Position numbers and translations under genes: made by a program. Below the pieces are notes generated by a model. That model was not told the DNA's origin and did no database searches. It saw nothing but the letters and a program-made list of their open reading frames with translations. Shown piece by piece: positions 1-5,503 of a stretch of DNA of 9,604 nucleotides; the first letter of the stretch is position 1, and each line of letters starts with the position of its first letter. The stretch is from an uncultured Arcobacter sp. (GTDB lineage: Bacteria; Campylobacterota; Campylobacteria; Campylobacterales; Arcobacteraceae): NCBI GenBank assembly GCA_913062735.1, contig CAJXWI010000059.1, positions 1-9,604 on the forward strand, given 5' to 3'.

Positions 1-63
1 ATTAAAGCTGATAAGAAAGAAGATACTTTAGAAGACTTGATAAATGAACTTGAACATTCTTAG
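1..63 (+). CDS. C-terminal end of an antitoxin of a type II toxin-antitoxin pair (5' end outside window)
   Basis: An open frame from base 1 ends at the TAG at 61-63 and gives 20 residues, IKADKKEDTLEDLINELEHS. It is acidic and helical-looking, like the tail of small antitoxins. It overlaps the toxin start by 20 bases (44-63), the arrangement expected of a translationally coupled antitoxin-toxin operon. The family (RelB, HigA or other) cannot be told from the tail. The call rests mainly on the downstream toxin. Confidence 0.55.
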   Translation: MKADKKEDTLEDLINELEHS

Positions 64-376
64 TTTAGAGTCTTTTAAAAAAGATGTTAAAAAACTATAT
101 AAAAAGAATAAAAAACTTGGCTTAGATTTAAAATCTTTGAATGAAACCTTATTATCTAATCCCAAAGCTGGAATTGAATTATCTAATAGTTTATATAAAA
201 TTAGATTAGAAAACTCATCTTCAAAAACGGGAAAGAGTGGCGGATTTAGAATAATCTATTATTATATAGATAAAAATGATAAATTATATTTACTTAAAAT
301 ATATTCTAAAACAGAAATATCTAATATAAAAGAAGATATTTTACTATCAATACTAAACGAACAATTAGCTAAGTAA
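44..376 (+). CDS. RelE/ParE-superfamily toxin of a type II toxin-antitoxin system
   Basis: This 110-residue basic protein (many Lys in residues 11-31) has the layout of the RelE/HigB-like fold. There is an N-terminal helical part, then a strand region around YKIRLEN (51-57), GKSGGFRIIYYY (63-74) and LYLLKIYSKTE (81-91). The pattern G-x-SGG(F/Y)RIIYY followed by LL-x-IYSK(T/S)E is characteristic of a RelE-like toxin subgroup related to COG4737. Family members are generally mRNA interferases that act on ribosome-bound mRNA in the cytoplasm; that activity is known of the family, not shown here. The ATG at 44 lies inside the antitoxin frame, so its ribosome site is within the antitoxin gene and translation is probably coupled. 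Autoregulation by the antitoxin complex would act upstream of the window. Confidence 0.85.
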   Translation: MNLNILSLESFKKDVKKLYKKNKKLGLDLKSLNETLLSNPKAGIELSNSLYKIRLENSSSKTGKSGGFRIIYYYIDKNDKLYLLKIYSKTEISNIKEDILLSILNEQLAK

Positions 377-403
377 TACATGCAATAGTTTAAGTTTATT
401 TTC

Positions 404-409
404 TATAAT
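404..409 (+). promoter_or_regulatory. Candidate -10 box for the ABM gene
   Basis: A perfect TATAAT lies 34 bases before the ATG at 444, in an AT-rich gap after the toxin gene. No good -35 hexamer is visible 17 bases upstream, which is common for housekeeping promoters in Campylobacterota. A ribosome site AAAGGG (432-437) follows with a 6-base spacer. Confidence 0.45.
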
Positions 410-443
410 AATTTATAACATTATATTTTTTAAAGGGTTTTAT

Positions 444-737
444 ATGAATGAAATAATATCTCTAATCATAAACATTGAAGTAAAAGCGGGAAGAAGGCAA
501 GAACAAATTGATGCTTTTTATGCTATTTCTGCTTTGGTTTTGGAAGAAACTGGGTGTTTACAGTATGAACTAAAAGCAGTTCAAGGTGATGAAAATAAGT
601 TTGTTATTCTTGAAAAGTGGTCTTCTAAAGAAGCCTTATTGGCCCATGAACAGCAGGAATTTATGATTGAAGCTGATAAGAAAAATGTATTATTTAGAGC
701 TAAAGGGGCAGAAGTAATATTTCTTGCTTCTGTTTAA
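444..737 (+). CDS. Antibiotic biosynthesis monooxygenase (ABM) domain protein, YgiN-like
   Basis: The 97-residue protein is a single ABM domain (ferredoxin-like dimeric alpha/beta barrel). Typical signatures are the first strand with IINIEVKAGRRQE (8-20), then LVLEETGCLQYEL (31-43), and FVILEKWSSKEALLAHEQ (53-70), matching the usual E-x-G-C-x-x-Y and E-x-W-x-s-x-e-a-L-x-x-H pattern. Members are small cytoplasmic dimers. Some, such as YgiN, act on quinols, while others are cofactor-free monooxygenases or of unknown role. The substrate here cannot be predicted. The start is supported by AAAGGG six bases upstream. It stands between two toxin-antitoxin modules and is convergent with hepT, with only 29 bases between the stops, and no clear terminator hairpin. 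Confidence 0.85.
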   Translation: MNEIISLIINIEVKAGRRQEQIDAFYAISALVLEETGCLQYELKAVQGDENKFVILEKWSSKEALLAHEQQEFMIEADKKNVLFRAKGAEVIFLASV

Positions 738-766
738 GTTATTAATGAATCCTTTGAAAAGTGAAC

Positions 767-1096
767 TTATTTCTTTATTTCAAGTTCTTTTAAAAGTTCG
801 ACACTTAGAGGTTTAAGTAGATTTCTAACAATATTTTCAATTAGGGCTAAATTAATTCCTTCATAATCATGTGCAATAAAGTTTCTAACAGCATAAGCAC
901 CTTGTGTTGCTTCTTTTATAATTTTATTTGAAGAGTTTAATTTGTTTAAATTTTCGCCAATTTGCATAAGACACATTAGAAGGGAATGTTTACCTATTCT
1001 ATCATCTAAGGTATTAACTACACCGTCATAGTTAGAAACAATATATTCTATATCATCTATATATTTTAAAATAGTCTCTATTCTAGCTTTAGACAT
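767..1096 (-). CDS. hepT: HepT-like ribonuclease toxin (DUF86) of a MntA/HepT toxin-antitoxin system
   Basis: The 109-residue, mainly helical protein carries the HEPN active-site motif R-x4-H-x-Y as R71-NFIA-H76-D-Y78, plus the family's IGEN stretch (46-49). HepT proteins are HEPN-domain RNases. In studied systems the MntA antitoxin transfers AMP units to the motif's Tyr and so blocks the RNase. All three key residues are present, so the toxin is predicted intact. Its ATG overlaps the last 8 bases of mntA (1089-1096), indicating a coupled operon with the antitoxin first. The usual length of about 110-140 residues fits a full-length copy. Confidence 0.88.
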   Translation of the reverse strand: MSKARIETILKYIDDIEYIVSNYDGVVNTLDDRIGKHSLLMCLMQIGENLNKLNSSNKIIKEATQGAYAVRNFIAHDYEGINLALIENIVRNLLKPLSVELLKELEIKK

Positions 1097-1403
1097 ATAT
1101 CAAATCTTTTTTAATATATTTATTTGCAATAGAGTCTAAAGAAGACTTGTCTACAAAATCAATATTTCTGTTTAGTTCTTTTTTTAAGAGCTCTTTGATG
1201 TCCATAATATGCGTGATACTATTCCATCCTGAGTATTTTTTTAAATACTCTTTGGTATCTTTAATTTGATAAAGTATGTCAATATCACTTGTAGGATTTT
1301 CTTCATTTCTTGCAAAAGATCCAAAAATACCTATAAGTTCAAATCCTTCATTTTTAATTATTGGTTTTAATTGTTTTAATTTTTCTAAAATCTGATTATT
1401 CAT
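1089..1403 (-). CDS. mntA: MntA-type minimal nucleotidyltransferase antitoxin
   Basis: This 104-residue protein of the DNA polymerase beta superfamily has the signature G-S-x10-D-x-D as GS (28-29) with D40 and D42. A third acidic residue, D82, lies in the strand NIDFVD. This is the MNT antitoxin architecture; in studied members it AMPylates the HepT toxin. A ribosome site AAGGA lies six or seven bases before the ATG on the minus strand, and the following hepT start overlaps the stop, so both are made from one transcript. A -10-like TATAAT (minus strand, 1435-1440) lies about 32 bases upstream of the start. No catalytic residue is missing, so I read the pair as functional. Confidence 0.88.
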   Translation of the reverse strand: MNNQILEKLKQLKPIIKNEGFELIGIFGSFARNEENPTSDIDILYQIKDTKEYLKKYSGWNSITHIMDIKELLKKELNRNIDFVDKSSLDSIANKYIKKDLIYV

Positions 1404-1434
1404 ACTTTATCCTTTCATTAATTTAATTTATTTT

Positions 1435-1440
1435 ATTATA
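1435..1440 (-). promoter_or_regulatory. Candidate -10 box for mntA-hepT
   Basis: On the minus strand TATAAT, preceded by CTTG, lies 31 bases before the mntA start codon. The -35 region is not recognisable. The position fits a short leader carrying the AAGGA ribosome site. Confidence 0.4.
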
Positions 1441-1478
1441 CAAGAATTTTATACATTTTTATAATTTCTTATTTGAAC

Positions 1479-1757
1479 TTAGTTTGCAATAAGTTCTTTA
1501 CTTTTCTCTGTACAAATATCAATAGCTGTATTCATTAAATCTCCATCAGTAATTCCTGCAAAGGATTTATATTCTGAGGCTTGCACGCAGTATGATTTTG
1601 CTGCTGCTACTGTTGTTGGTTTTTTCTCTTTTGCAAAATCAAACAGTTGTTGTCCTACACTTTGGGCACTAATTCCTAGTGTTTTTAATCCCGATGCTAT
1701 ATCAAATGCAAAAATACTTGAACTTATAAATAATATTGAAATAAATAGTTTTTTCAT
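1479..1757 (-). CDS. Small exported protein of unknown function
   Basis: This 92-residue protein starts with a clear Sec signal peptide: MKK, a hydrophobic stretch LFISILFISSSIFA, and probable cleavage after Ala17. The mature part of about 75 residues is probably periplasmic. It has exactly two cysteines, C57 and C82, which could form one disulfide. There is no lipobox and no second membrane segment. I do not recognise a family. A ribosome site AAAGGA lies about six bases before the ATG. The gene is monocistronic by position: mntA begins 75 bases beyond its stop, and the CMD operon is divergent. The shared upstream gap (1758-1879) holds the ECF41 promoter pointing the other way. Confidence 0.7.
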   Translation of the reverse strand: MKKLFISILFISSSIFAFDIASGLKTLGISAQSVGQQLFDFAKEKKPTTVAAAKSYCVQASEYKSFAGITDGDLMNTAIDICTEKSKELIAN

Positions 1758-1819
1758 AATAATCCTTTTTTTGAAGTATATAATAATTTTGATTATATTT
1801 TAGAAGTTTTTTCATAATC

Positions 1820-1846
1820 TGTCACGCTTTTGTTTTGTAAATCGTC
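1820..1846 (+). promoter_or_regulatory. ECF41-type sigma promoter (TGTCACG-N16-CGTC)
   Basis: TGTCACG (1820-1826) and CGTC (1843-1846) are separated by exactly 16 bases and lie 34 bases before the CMD start codon. The published ECF41 promoter is TGTCACA in the -35 region, about 16 bases, then CGTC in the -10 region. This matches at all but the last -35 base. The site precedes a CMD-ECF41 operon, the gene pair such promoters are known to control, so autoregulation by the downstream sigma factor is the natural reading. The match is direct; the activity is inferred. Confidence 0.75.
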
Positions 1847-1879
1847 TTAGATATATACCAAAACACAAAAGGAAAGAGT

Positions 1880-2398
1880 ATGATTGATGAAAAAAAATCT
1901 TTAGAAATGTTAGAGGGCTATAGCGCTCACTATAATTACGATGTAAGTTACATGAAAAGTATGTTAAAAGAAGCACCTAGCGCTTATGAAACCTTTGAAG
2001 GGTTTTTACCTATGGCTTCTTACTCAAATAAAATAGAAAATGATGTTTTTTTTGTAGCTCAATTAACTGCTATGAAAAATGAGGATTGTGGCTCGTGCTT
2101 GCAATTAATAGTTGATAAAGCAATAGAAGCAGGTGTTGAAAAAAATATTATAGAAGAGCTTATGTTTAATGAGGGGAAAAATTTAGACGATGAATTAAAA
2201 GACGTATATGAATTCACACTTGCTGTTGTAACATATGAAGAAGTAGATAAAAACTTATATGATAAAATGAACTGGACATATTCCAAAGAAATAATGGTTG
2301 AATTATCTTTAGCAATTGCTTCTTGTAAAGTATTTCCAACACTTAAAAGAGTATTGAACAACTTTGAATCTTGTTCGCTAATAAAAATAAAGGTTTAA
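1880..2398 (+). CDS. Carboxymuconolactone decarboxylase / AhpD-like protein, partner of the ECF41 sigma factor
   Basis: The 172-residue cytoplasmic protein has the CMD/AhpD core motif E68-x-C70-G-S-C73, followed by a helix (LQLIVDKAIEAGV). In AhpD the E, the two Cys and a His four residues after the second Cys form a peroxidase-like thiol centre. Here the Glu and both Cys are present, but the position of that His holds Ile77 and no His is nearby, so the chemistry may differ. A ribosome site AAGGA (1869-1873) lies six bases from the ATG. The sigma gene starts one base after this stop, so the two are co-transcribed and probably coupled. CMD proteins are one of the three enzyme types commonly encoded beside ECF41 factors; their substrate is not established. 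A further Cys pair, C149 and C165, is near the C terminus. Confidence 0.85.
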   Translation: MIDEKKSLEMLEGYSAHYNYDVSYMKSMLKEAPSAYETFEGFLPMASYSNKIENDVFFVAQLTAMKNEDCGSCLQLIVDKAIEAGVEKNIIEELMFNEGKNLDDELKDVYEFTLAVVTYEEVDKNLYDKMNWTYSKEIMVELSLAIASCKVFPTLKRVLNNFESCSLIKIKV

Positions 2399-2399
2399 A

Positions 2400-2924
2400 A
2401 TGCAAGCACGTGATGAAGTAAGCAAAGAAGTAGAACTGCATAGAAAAGCACTTATTTCTTATGTATATCGTTTGACTGGCTCCTATGAAGAAGCCAAAGA
2501 TATTACACAAGAGTGTATTTTAAGATATCTTACTTTTGAAAAAGAAGAAATTATAAATGCAAAAGCTTGGATGTTTAAAGTAGCTACTAATTTATCACGT
2601 GATTTTTTAAAAAGTGCTAGAAATACGAAAGAATCATATATAGGGCCTTGGTTACCAGAGCCTTATATTGAAGAGTCTAACGATACTTCTAGTGACTTAG
2701 AGTTAGACGAGTCTTTAAGCATTGCATTGATGATTATTATTCAAACACTTTCGATTAAAGAAAGAGCTGCTTATATTCTGCATGATATTTTAGAATTTAA
2801 ACACAAGGAAATTGCCTCTTTATTGGATATCAATATACAAAGCAGTAGACAGTTAAGTTCAAGAGCAAATAAAAAAATAAACAAGAACCTTCTCCTACTA
2901 GTAGTTCCAAACACAATGAGTTAA
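2400..2924 (+). CDS. ECF41-group RNA polymerase sigma factor, sigma core only (cut short by a frame change)
   Basis: The frame encodes region 2 (about residues 13-78, with YRLTGSYEEAKDITQE and NAKAWMFKVATNLSRDFL), the linker motif WLPEP (84-88) diagnostic of ECF41/SigJ-like factors, and region 4 (about 107-160, with the helix-turn-helix EIASLLDINIQSSRQLSSRA). ECF41 factors normally continue into a fused SnoaL-like domain that modulates their activity and substitutes for a separate anti-sigma factor. Here the frame leaves the expected sequence after RANKK and ends in an unrelated hydrophobic tail of about 15 residues (161-174). The missing domain is encoded downstream in the -1 frame. The start has a ribosome site AAAGG inside the end of the CMD gene. 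Whether the short product is active is unknown; published deletions of the whole extension impaired activity while partial ones raised it. Confidence 0.85.
   Translation: MQARDEVSKEVELHRKALISYVYRLTGSYEEAKDITQECILRYLTFEKEEIINAKAWMFKVATNLSRDFLKSARNTKESYIGPWLPEPYIEESNDTSSDLELDESLSIALMIIIQTLSIKERAAYILHDILEFKHKEIASLLDINIQSSRQLSSRANKKINKNLLLLVVPNTMS
2871..2877 (+). other. A7 tract at the frame switch inside the ECF41 sigma gene
   Basis: Seven consecutive A residues lie just where the coding signal moves from the sigma-core frame to the SnoaL-domain frame. Reading AAA AAA then slipping back one base, or adding one A, gives RANKK-NKQEPSPTSSS and then the expected domain with no stop. The tract could be a mutation site, a sequencing error, or a slippage site. 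Confidence 0.7.
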
Positions 2925-3277
2925 GTTATTCTTTTTTGGATGCGATTAAAACAGGGAATACTCAAGCCTTGATTAATATCTTTCAACATGATGTTGAACT
3001 TCTTGCAGATGGTGGTGGAAAAGCAAGTGCTCTTAAAAAAGTACTTTTTGGGGACAATAAATTTATTGCAAATTTTTTAATAAATGTCTTAAAAAAAGCA
3101 TTCAAAAATCAAGAAGAAAAGCTTGAATTAAAAAGCACCTATTTTAATGGAAGTTTGGGCTTACTTTTATTTTATGATAATAAACTTGAAACGGCCTACA
3201 GTTTTGAAATAAATGAAAATAAGATAGCAAAAATATTCGTACACAGAAATCCCGATAAACTAGAGCTATTTAAATAA
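2873..3277 (+). pseudogene. Detached SnoaL-like regulatory domain of the ECF41 sigma factor (-1 frame relative to the core)
   Basis: In the -1 frame, open from 2873 (just after a TAA at 2870-2872), the sequence reads into a SnoaL-like domain with both ECF41 signature motifs: DGGGK (near 3008-3022) and NPDKL (near 3248-3262) close to the C terminus. The stretch before it, NKQEPSPTSSSKHNELSYSF, looks like the usual polar linker rather than random frame. In intact ECF41 proteins this domain contacts the sigma core and tunes it. The only plausible independent start is a TTG at 2936, giving 113 residues, but no ribosome site precedes it, so separate translation is doubtful. There are no other stops or damage, so the break is recent, artefactual, or bridged by slippage. 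No convincing terminator follows; a weak 6-bp hairpin lies at 3278-3293. Confidence 0.8.
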
Positions 3278-3320
3278 AATAGATTCTTCTATTCTCCCTA
3301 GCCTTATTTACTCCATCCAT

Positions 3321-3366
3321 TTGACTTAATATCTAAAATAATATATACTTAACCAAACGTACGTTT
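3321..3366 (+). promoter_or_regulatory. Sigma-70 promoter with palindromic operator for the HPP gene
   Basis: TTGACT (3321-3326) and TATACT (3344-3349) are 17 bases apart, the best housekeeping promoter in the window. The predicted start site near 3356 falls in a perfect 12-bp palindrome AAACGTACGTTT (3355-3366). A dyad at that place would let a repressor block initiation. Its sequence differs from the dyad operators before the SDR gene, so the regulator cannot be named. Confidence 0.6.
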
Positions 3367-3382
3367 TAATAAAAGGAGTATT

Positions 3383-3892
3383 ATGAATTATTTATTTAAG
3401 TTTAGTGGTGAAGGAAGTTCTATTAAAAATAAAATTGATTTATTTGATGTGTTATTTTCATCTCTTGGTGCATTAATCGCTATGTTGGTTTTGACTTATC
3501 TTACTAAGTCTTATTCAAGTCTACTTGTTATGGGTTCTTTTGGAGCCTCTTGTGTTTTACTCTTTGCTTATGAAAAAAGTCCTTTCTCTCAACCTAGAAA
3601 TGTAATAGGTGGGCATTTTATTTCTACATTAACTGCCTTGGTATTTTTACACTTTATTGGTGATATGTGGTGGGTTATGGCATTAGCTTTGAGTACTGCT
3701 ATTTTTTTAATGCTTCTTACACGAACGGTTCACCCTCCAGCTGGTTCTAATCCTATAATTGTATTTCTATTATCTTCTTCCTGGGATTATTTGTTTTTTC
3801 CTTCTTTGTTTGGTTCTATTTTATTGGTTCTTGTTGCTTTGTTCTATATCAATCTTCATAAAAAGAAGTCTTACCCCCTTACTTGGTATTAG
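3383..3892 (+). CDS. HPP-family integral membrane protein
   Basis: The 169-residue protein has four or five hydrophobic segments (roughly 23-43, 47-63, 76-94, 97-112 and 122-155). It carries the family's conserved stretches: GSFGASCVLLF (51-61), QPRNVIGGH (70-78) and the name-giving TVHPPAGSNPI (114-124), ending in the usual YP-x-x-W pattern (YPLTW). The full family length is present. A plant HPP homologue has been implicated in plastid nitrite transport; the bacterial substrate is not settled, so I would not assign one. A ribosome site AAGGAG lies six bases before the ATG. The gene has its own promoter and terminator and appears to be transcribed alone. Confidence 0.88.
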   Translation: MNYLFKFSGEGSSIKNKIDLFDVLFSSLGALIAMLVLTYLTKSYSSLLVMGSFGASCVLLFAYEKSPFSQPRNVIGGHFISTLTALVFLHFIGDMWWVMALALSTAIFLMLLTRTVHPPAGSNPIIVFLLSSSWDYLFFPSLFGSILLVLVALFYINLHKKKSYPLTWY

Positions 3893-3894
3893 AA

Positions 3895-3927
3895 AAAGAA
3901 GAATTGTAAATTTTAAAATTCTTTTTT
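3895..3927 (+). terminator. Rho-independent terminator after the HPP gene
   Basis: Bases 3895-3905 (AAAGAAGAATT) pair with 3917-3927 (AATTCTTTTTT) over 11 pairs, one of them G-U, around an 11-base loop. The run of six T closes the 3' arm. It begins two bases after the HPP stop codon. The stem is AT-rich, so strength is uncertain. Confidence 0.55.
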
Positions 3928-4011
3928 ATTCCTTACTTCTCTTATATTATGGGGAAGGAAGATATATATGCTAATTGAAAAATCAGATATGTAAGGTAAT
4001 TTATTTAATTC

Positions 4012-4070
4012 TATTTGGAATGAACGTTCTTTTATGATAGAATTCTTTATTGGAACGAACATTCCAAATA
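4012..4070 (+). promoter_or_regulatory. Two dyad operators flanking a -10 box upstream of the SDR gene
   Basis: The left arm TATTTGGAATGAACGTTC (4012-4029) and the right arm GAACGAACATTCCAAATA (4053-4070) are inverted copies matching at 16 of 18 positions. Each arm is itself a dyad of the form GGAAnGnnCnTTCC (4052-4065 perfect, 4017-4030 with one mismatch), the type of site TetR dimers bind. The dyad centres are 35 bp apart. Between them lies TATGAT (4033-4038), a plausible -10 box, so occupancy of both sites would bury the promoter. The TetR gene downstream of the SDR is the obvious candidate ligand. The geometry is seen; the binding is inferred. Confidence 0.65.
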
Positions 4071-4085
4071 ATAAAAGGATTAAAA

Positions 4086-4841
4086 ATGAATAAAGTATTA
4101 GGGAAAGTAGCAGTAGTAACAGGGGGTAATAGTGGAATTGGATATGCGGCGGCAAAAGACTTATTAGCAAATGGTGCAAAGGTAATAATTACAGGGCGTG
4201 ATGAACAAAGAGTAAATGATGCAGCTAAAGAATTAGGAGTAAAAGGAATAGTTTCTGATGTCAGAGATTTAAAATCCATTGATGCCTTAGTAAGCCAAGT
4301 AGAAGAGGAAGATGGAAAGATTGATATTTTGTTTGTAAATGCTGGTATTTTTACTCCTGCACCTATTGGAAGTATTTCCGAGGGGGTTTATGATGATCTT
4401 ATGGACATTAATTTTAAGGGAGCAGTTTTTACAGTAGAGAAGTTTATTCCAATCTTAAATGATGGTGCATCTGTTATTAATCTGTCTTCAATTAATGCTT
4501 ACACGGGAATGCCTAATACTGCAATTTATGGAGCTTCAAAAGCTGCAATGAATTCTTATACAAGAACAGCAGCAACAGAACTAGCGCCTAGAAAAATCAG
4601 AGTAAATGCAGTTAATCCAGGACCTACACAAACTCCTATATTTGGTAAAACAGGTTTACCAGAGGCAGATTTAAATGTATTTGCAGGGGCTATGATGAAT
4701 AGAATTCCTTTAAAGCGTTTTGGTCAAGTAGAAGACATTGCCCATTTAGTGACTTTCTTAGCCTCTGATGACGCTTCGTTTATTACAGGCTCTGAAATTA
4801 ATATTGATGGCGGTATGAATATTAATCCTCTTTTATCTTAA
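4086..4841 (+). CDS. Short-chain dehydrogenase/reductase (SDR), classical type
   Basis: This 251-residue NAD(P)(H)-dependent oxidoreductase contains all classical SDR signatures: the dinucleotide-binding TGGNSGIG (12-19), NAG (85-87), the catalytic S135, Y148 and K152 (YGASK), and the NPGP stretch (177-180) with a C-terminal GSEINIDGG. Arg38 after the second strand (TGR) favours NADPH, and Asp59 in SDV sits at the adenine pocket. The substrate cannot be predicted. I chose the ATG at 4086 because AAGGA (4075-4079) precedes it by six bases and because upstream TTG codons fall within the operator. The tetR gene starts about 60 bases downstream on the same strand with no clear terminator in between, a common SDR-regulator arrangement. 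Expression is probably repressed by TetR until an inducer appears. Confidence 0.9.
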   Translation: MNKVLGKVAVVTGGNSGIGYAAAKDLLANGAKVIITGRDEQRVNDAAKELGVKGIVSDVRDLKSIDALVSQVEEEDGKIDILFVNAGIFTPAPIGSISEGVYDDLMDINFKGAVFTVEKFIPILNDGASVINLSSINAYTGMPNTAIYGASKAAMNSYTRTAATELAPRKIRVNAVNPGPTQTPIFGKTGLPEADLNVFAGAMMNRIPLKRFGQVEDIAHLVTFLASDDASFITGSEINIDGGMNINPLLS

Positions 4842-4862
4842 TAGAATATTTGTGGATAATTA

Positions 4863-4888
4863 TATCTTTGCTATAATTAGCAAAGATA
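4863..4888 (+). promoter_or_regulatory. Perfect 10-bp inverted repeat enclosing a TATAAT box before tetR
   Basis: TATCTTTGCT (4863-4872) and AGCAAAGATA (4879-4888) form a perfect inverted repeat with a 6-base centre. TATAAT occupies 4872-4877, that is the centre of the dyad, with TTGTGG 16 bases upstream as a weak -35. The layout suggests an operator over the tetR promoter, for autoregulation or another repressor. A terminator for the SDR gene is less likely because no T run follows. The sequence is unlike the SDR operators. Confidence 0.55.
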
Positions 4889-4903
4889 ATGATGGAGAAA
4901 ATA

Positions 4904-5479
4904 ATGCCAAGAGTTAAATTGTTTGACAAAGATGACGTTTTAAAAAAAGCCATGCTTTTATTTTGGGATAAAGGCTACCATGCAACTTCTATTCAAGACT
5001 TAGTAACTGCTCTTGGAATAAATAGAGGAAGTTTATACGATACCTTTGGTGGCAAAAAGAATCTTTTTGAACAAGCTCTTGCTTTGTACTGTAATCATAA
5101 TATTAAGATTACACGTGAGTTTCTTCAAAGTGAAGAAAGTGTAAAACTGGCGATTAAAAAACTTTTCCAAGTTTTTATTGATGATTCTGTGGAAGATAAA
5201 AAAGGATGTTTTGTAGTAAATACAACAACTGAGCTGTCTTGTGAAGAAGATATTATAAATGCAGCGCTTCTACATAATAAAGATAATTTTGAAGCTATGT
5301 TTTGCGAGTGTTTAAAAAAAGGGCAAGAATCAGGTGAAATATCTCAAGACAAAGACATAAAAAGTTTGAGTTATTTGATATATGTTTTGTTCTCTGGAAT
5401 AAGAGTGGTAGCACGCTTAGAAAAAGACAATCAACGCTTACATAAATTATCAAATGTGGTACTTAGTTTACTGGATTAA
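4904..5479 (+). CDS. TetR/AcrR-family transcriptional regulator
   Basis: This 191-residue regulator has an N-terminal TetR helix-turn-helix: FDKDDVLKKAMLLFWDKGY (7-25), then TSIQDLVTALGINRGSLYDTF (28-48) and GGKKNLF. The C-terminal ligand domain has the motif KKGCFVVNTTTEL (99-111). Related regulators of this subgroup (for example NemR-like ones) have a redox-sensing Cys in a comparable GC motif, so C102, or C113, C134 and C136, might sense electrophiles; that is inference. I prefer the ATG at 4904 because GGAG (4894-4897) precedes it by six bases and MPRVKLF is a typical start; in-frame ATGs at 4889 and 4892 have no such site. It lies directly after the SDR gene and probably represses it through the dyads at 4012-4070. 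Confidence 0.9.
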   Translation: MPRVKLFDKDDVLKKAMLLFWDKGYHATSIQDLVTALGINRGSLYDTFGGKKNLFEQALALYCNHNIKITREFLQSEESVKLAIKKLFQVFIDDSVEDKKGCFVVNTTTELSCEEDIINAALLHNKDNFEAMFCECLKKGQESGEISQDKDIKSLSYLIYVLFSGIRVVARLEKDNQRLHKLSNVVLSLLD

Positions 5480-5503
5480 AAAAGAATTATTTACGAACTT
5501 TTT

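Noticed and set aside
763..799. Repeated GAACTT/AAGTTC arms at the end of hepT as a convergent terminator
   Set aside because: Short arms with a long loop inside coding sequence; likely chance in AT-rich DNA.
2059..2361. Minus-strand open frame opposite the CMD gene
   Set aside because: Ser/Thr-rich antisense shadow of a gene with recognised CMD motifs.
3278..3293. AATAGA-TTCT-TCTATT hairpin after the sigma locus as a terminator
   Set aside because: Only six AT-rich pairs and no following T run; too weak to list as a terminator.
4050..4085. Upstream TTG start that would lengthen the SDR by 12 residues
   Set aside because: It falls inside the right-hand operator dyad and has no ribosome site; the ATG at 4086 has a well-spaced AAGGA.
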